Part shown: positions 14,114-15,733 of the stretch, in pieces
How positions within the stretch are numbered: position 1 is the first letter of the stretch
Layout of the letters: every line of letters starts with the position of its first letter
From: JBMNUL01 sp050946255
GTDB lineage: Bacteria; Actinomycetota; Coriobacteriia; Coriobacteriales; CADBOM01
Reading direction: 5' to 3'
NCBI GenBank assembly: GCA_050946255.1
Contig: JBMNUL010000048.1
Span: 1 to 15,733, forward strand
DNA: 15,733 nucleotides
The notes under the pieces: generated by a model
The model's input: only the letters and a program-made list of their open reading frames with translations
What the model was told of the DNA's origin: nothing
The model's database searches: none
Program-made: the position numbers and the translations under genes

Positions 14114-15404
14114 CTTCCGCCTCCTGGGTCTTTCTGTCGAGCCACGCCTTCTTGGCCTCCGACTTGAAGTTGATGTCCGGCCTGGGCCACGCAAAGGTTG
14201 CCCTGATGTGGTTGCCGGGTCCGGGTGACGGTCTCACGTCGGAAACGATCTTTGCCGCGGCCATGCGGGCGAACACCAGACTCTCGAGCAGGCTGTTGCT
14301 CGCGAGCCTGTTTGCGCCGTGCACCCCGTTGCAGCTGGTCTCTCCAACTGCGAACAGATGCGGCATCGTGGTCTCGGAGTTCTTGTCAACTGCGATTCCC
14401 CCCATGAAGTAGTGCTGGGCGGGAACCACGGGGATAGGCTCCTTGGTGATATCGTAACCCTCCTCGAGGCACTTCTCGTAGATGTGCTTGAAATGCCCGG
14501 TGATCTCCTCCTTCGGAACATTCTCGAAGGACAGGCGCACGTAGTCGGAGCCCTCCTTCTCCATCTGAGCGTAGATCGCCTTGGTGACCACATCTCGCGG
14601 CTGCAGCTCGTCTGTGAATCTGTTGCCGTCCTTGTCTATGAGGATTGCGCCTTCTCCACGCGCGGATTCAGAGATCAGGAAGGCCCTTCCTGGTTTCCCC
14701 GTATAGAGGCTGGTGGGATGGATCTGCACGTAGTCCATGTGCTCTAGCTCGACGCCGTGCTTTCGTGCCACCGTGCAGCCATCTCCCGTGAGCTCGGGAT
14801 AGTTGGTGGAGTGCTCGTAGAGCCCTCCGATCCCGCCGGTTGCCATGACTGTGAACGGGGCATGGATCTCTATCTCGTTGCCATCTGGGTCCTTCGCGAC
14901 CATGCCCTTGCACACTCCGTTTTCCTCCAAGATGTCGACCATCGGAGTGTACTCGAGCATCTCCACGTTCTTCAGCGGCTTGACGTGGCGCATCAGCGTC
15001 GTGGTGATCTCCTCGCCGGTGATGTCCTCGTGATAGCAGATCCTCGGACGGGAGTGAGCGCCCTCCCTCGTGTAGTCGAGCGAACCGTCGTCCTTGCGCT
15101 CGAACCGAACTCCGAGGTCGATGAGGTCGTCGATCACGGTCCTGCTGTTGCGGATCATGATGTCCACGCTCTCGCGGCGGTTCTCATAGTGACCGGCCCG
15201 CAGGGTGTCCTCGAAGAACGACTCGTAATCGTTTTCGTCGTAGAGAACGCAGATCCCTCCCTGCGCGAGCATCGAATCGCAATCCTCCAATGGACCCTTC
15301 GACAGCATGATTATCTTCATGCTGCGGGGGAGGCGGAGAGCTGTGTAGAGTCCTGCAACACCGCATCCGGCTATAACGACGTCGCAGTTCATCTTTCTTC
15401 TCAT
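14082..15404 (-). CDS. nadB: L-aspartate oxidase, short form
   Basis: A 440-residue FAD enzyme oxidising L-aspartate to iminoaspartate, the substrate of NadA. The FAD Rossmann motif is VVIAGCGVAGLYTAL (9-23), with SMLAQGGI typical of the succinate dehydrogenase/NadB family. Active-site residues are His229 (QIHPTSLY), Arg249 (ESARGEG), Arg270 (QPRDVVTKAI), His331 (PAQHYFMGGI) and Arg366 (GANRLASNSLLES). After residue about 388 only some 50 residues remain, so the C-terminal helical domain found in the 540-residue E. coli enzyme is mostly absent. I chose ATG 15404; 15392 (MNCDVV) is equally possible, and 15452 would overlap the nadA stop as ATGA. A fumarate-reductase-type role is unlikely given the nadA and nadC neighbours. 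Confidence 0.9.
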   Translation of the reverse strand: MRRKMNCDVVIAGCGVAGLYTALRLPRSMKIIMLSKGPLEDCDSMLAQGGICVLYDENDYESFFEDTLRAGHYENRRESVDIMIRNSRTVIDDLIDLGVRFERKDDGSLDYTREGAHSRPRICYHEDITGEEITTTLMRHVKPLKNVEMLEYTPMVDILEENGVCKGMVAKDPDGNEIEIHAPFTVMATGGIGGLYEHSTNYPELTGDGCTVARKHGVELEHMDYVQIHPTSLYTGKPGRAFLISESARGEGAILIDKDGNRFTDELQPRDVVTKAIYAQMEKEGSDYVRLSFENVPKEEITGHFKHIYEKCLEEGYDITKEPIPVVPAQHYFMGGIAVDKNSETTMPHLFAVGETSCNGVHGANRLASNSLLESLVFARMAAAKIVSDVRPSPGPGNHIRATFAWPRPDINFKSEAKKAWLDRKTQEAEDGIALNAARG

Positions 15405-15448
15405 TTTCTTTACTTCCCGTCTAGTAGGTTGATGAACCTTCGTGATGT

Positions 15449-15733
15449 TCATTTGGACAGCTCGAGCATCCTCGAGAGCGACCTTCTCGCATTCTCCCTG
15501 CAATTCGAGTCGGCAGGAGGAACCTCTCCAGTGGAGTTCAGCAGTGCATCGCGCACGTCCTCTAGCGTGATCTTCTGCATGTCGGGGCATATCGGCGTGG
15601 TCTTGGGGAAGTAGAACCTCTTCCCGCTTCCCTCGGTGAGCTTTTCCATCTGGTGCTGCACTCCGATCACGGTGGCGATGATGAATTCCTTCGAATCGCT
15701 CGAGGCTACCTGGGTGATGATCCCCTTGGTGGA
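15449..15733 (-). CDS. nadA: Quinolinate synthase, C-terminal part (5' end outside window)
   Basis: The last 94 codons of NadA, open to the right edge. Visible features are a segment matching STxGII...DSKEFIIAT, the GVQHQMEKL helix, RFYFPKTTPICPDMQKITLEDV with the cysteine of the C-terminal Fe-S ligand motif (CPDMQK, usually CPNMKK), and a tail rich in Arg and Ser. NadA condenses iminoaspartate with dihydroxyacetone phosphate to quinolinate using an oxygen-sensitive [4Fe-4S] cluster. Its stop TGA lies 45-57 nt before the likely nadB start, or overlaps it if nadB begins at 15452. It is first in the visible part of the operon, whose promoter is outside. Confidence 0.9.
   Translation of the reverse strand, partial: STKGIITQVASSDSKEFIIATVIGVQHQMEKLTEGSGKRFYFPKTTPICPDMQKITLEDVRDALLNSTGEVPPADSNCRENARRSLSRMLELSK

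Noticed and set aside
1..15733. Defence island, prophage or insertion sequence
   Set aside because: No transposase, integrase, phage structural gene, toxin-antitoxin pair, nuclease or terminal inverted repeat is recognisable.

Overview
The window reads as a mid-GC (mid-fifties percent by eye) prokaryotic chromosome segment from an anaerobe. My best guess is an archaeon of the Thermoplasmata/Methanomassiliicoccales type, with many genes of bacterial character. Reasons for an archaeon: heavy use of AGG (Arg) and ATA (Ile) codons despite the GC content; AT-rich TATA-like boxes at plausible distances before several starts; a rubredoxin-like/FMN glutamate synthase subunit; and a DUF2284 metal-binding protein. 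Against it: an intact MurB, an actinobacterial-looking SpoU methyltransferase, a NiaR repressor and good Shine-Dalgarno (SD) sites. A gut bacterium (Coriobacteriia or Clostridia) cannot be excluded. No ribosomal, tRNA, methanogenesis or other lineage-deciding gene is present.

Layout. 1-1264 (-): archaeal-type glutamate synthase FMN subunit with an N-terminal rubredoxin-like ribbon, cut by the left edge. 1438-2196 (+): HAD-IIB phosphatase, followed by a perfect 15-bp stem-loop. 2306-2836 (-): DUF2284 cysteine-rich protein. 3001-3843 (-): SpoU/TrmH RNA methyltransferase. 3844-4177: AT-rich divergent region holding an array of six 17-nt repeats spaced about 28 nt apart, a T-run and an 8-bp palindrome. 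4178-4975 (+): zinc-ribbon/glutamine-rich/four-helix membrane protein. 5029-5946 (-): MurB. 6181-7086 (-): aldo/keto reductase. 7225-8487 (+): MFS transporter, then a second strong stem-loop. 8573-10105 (-): FAD-dependent oxidoreductase. 10318-10812 (-): PAP2 phosphatase. 10841-11457 (-): rhodanese-like gene split by a frameshift. 11756-12526 (+): class II glutamine amidotransferase. 12635-15733 (-): NAD-biosynthesis operon nadA (partial)-nadB-nadC-niaR.

How the genes fit together. The only clear pathway is de novo NAD synthesis: NadB (aspartate to iminoaspartate), NadA (to quinolinate) and NadC (to nicotinate mononucleotide), with the niacin-sensing repressor NiaR as last gene. The nad genes overlap or nearly touch. 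The rhodanese-like gene and PAP2 probably share a transcript. The rest are single housekeeping or accessory genes, often convergent or divergent with their neighbours.

I found no RNA gene, insertion sequence, CRISPR array or defence system. The least explained features are the repeat array, the palindromes before the zinc-ribbon and amidotransferase genes, the solitary MurB, and the broken rhodanese gene.
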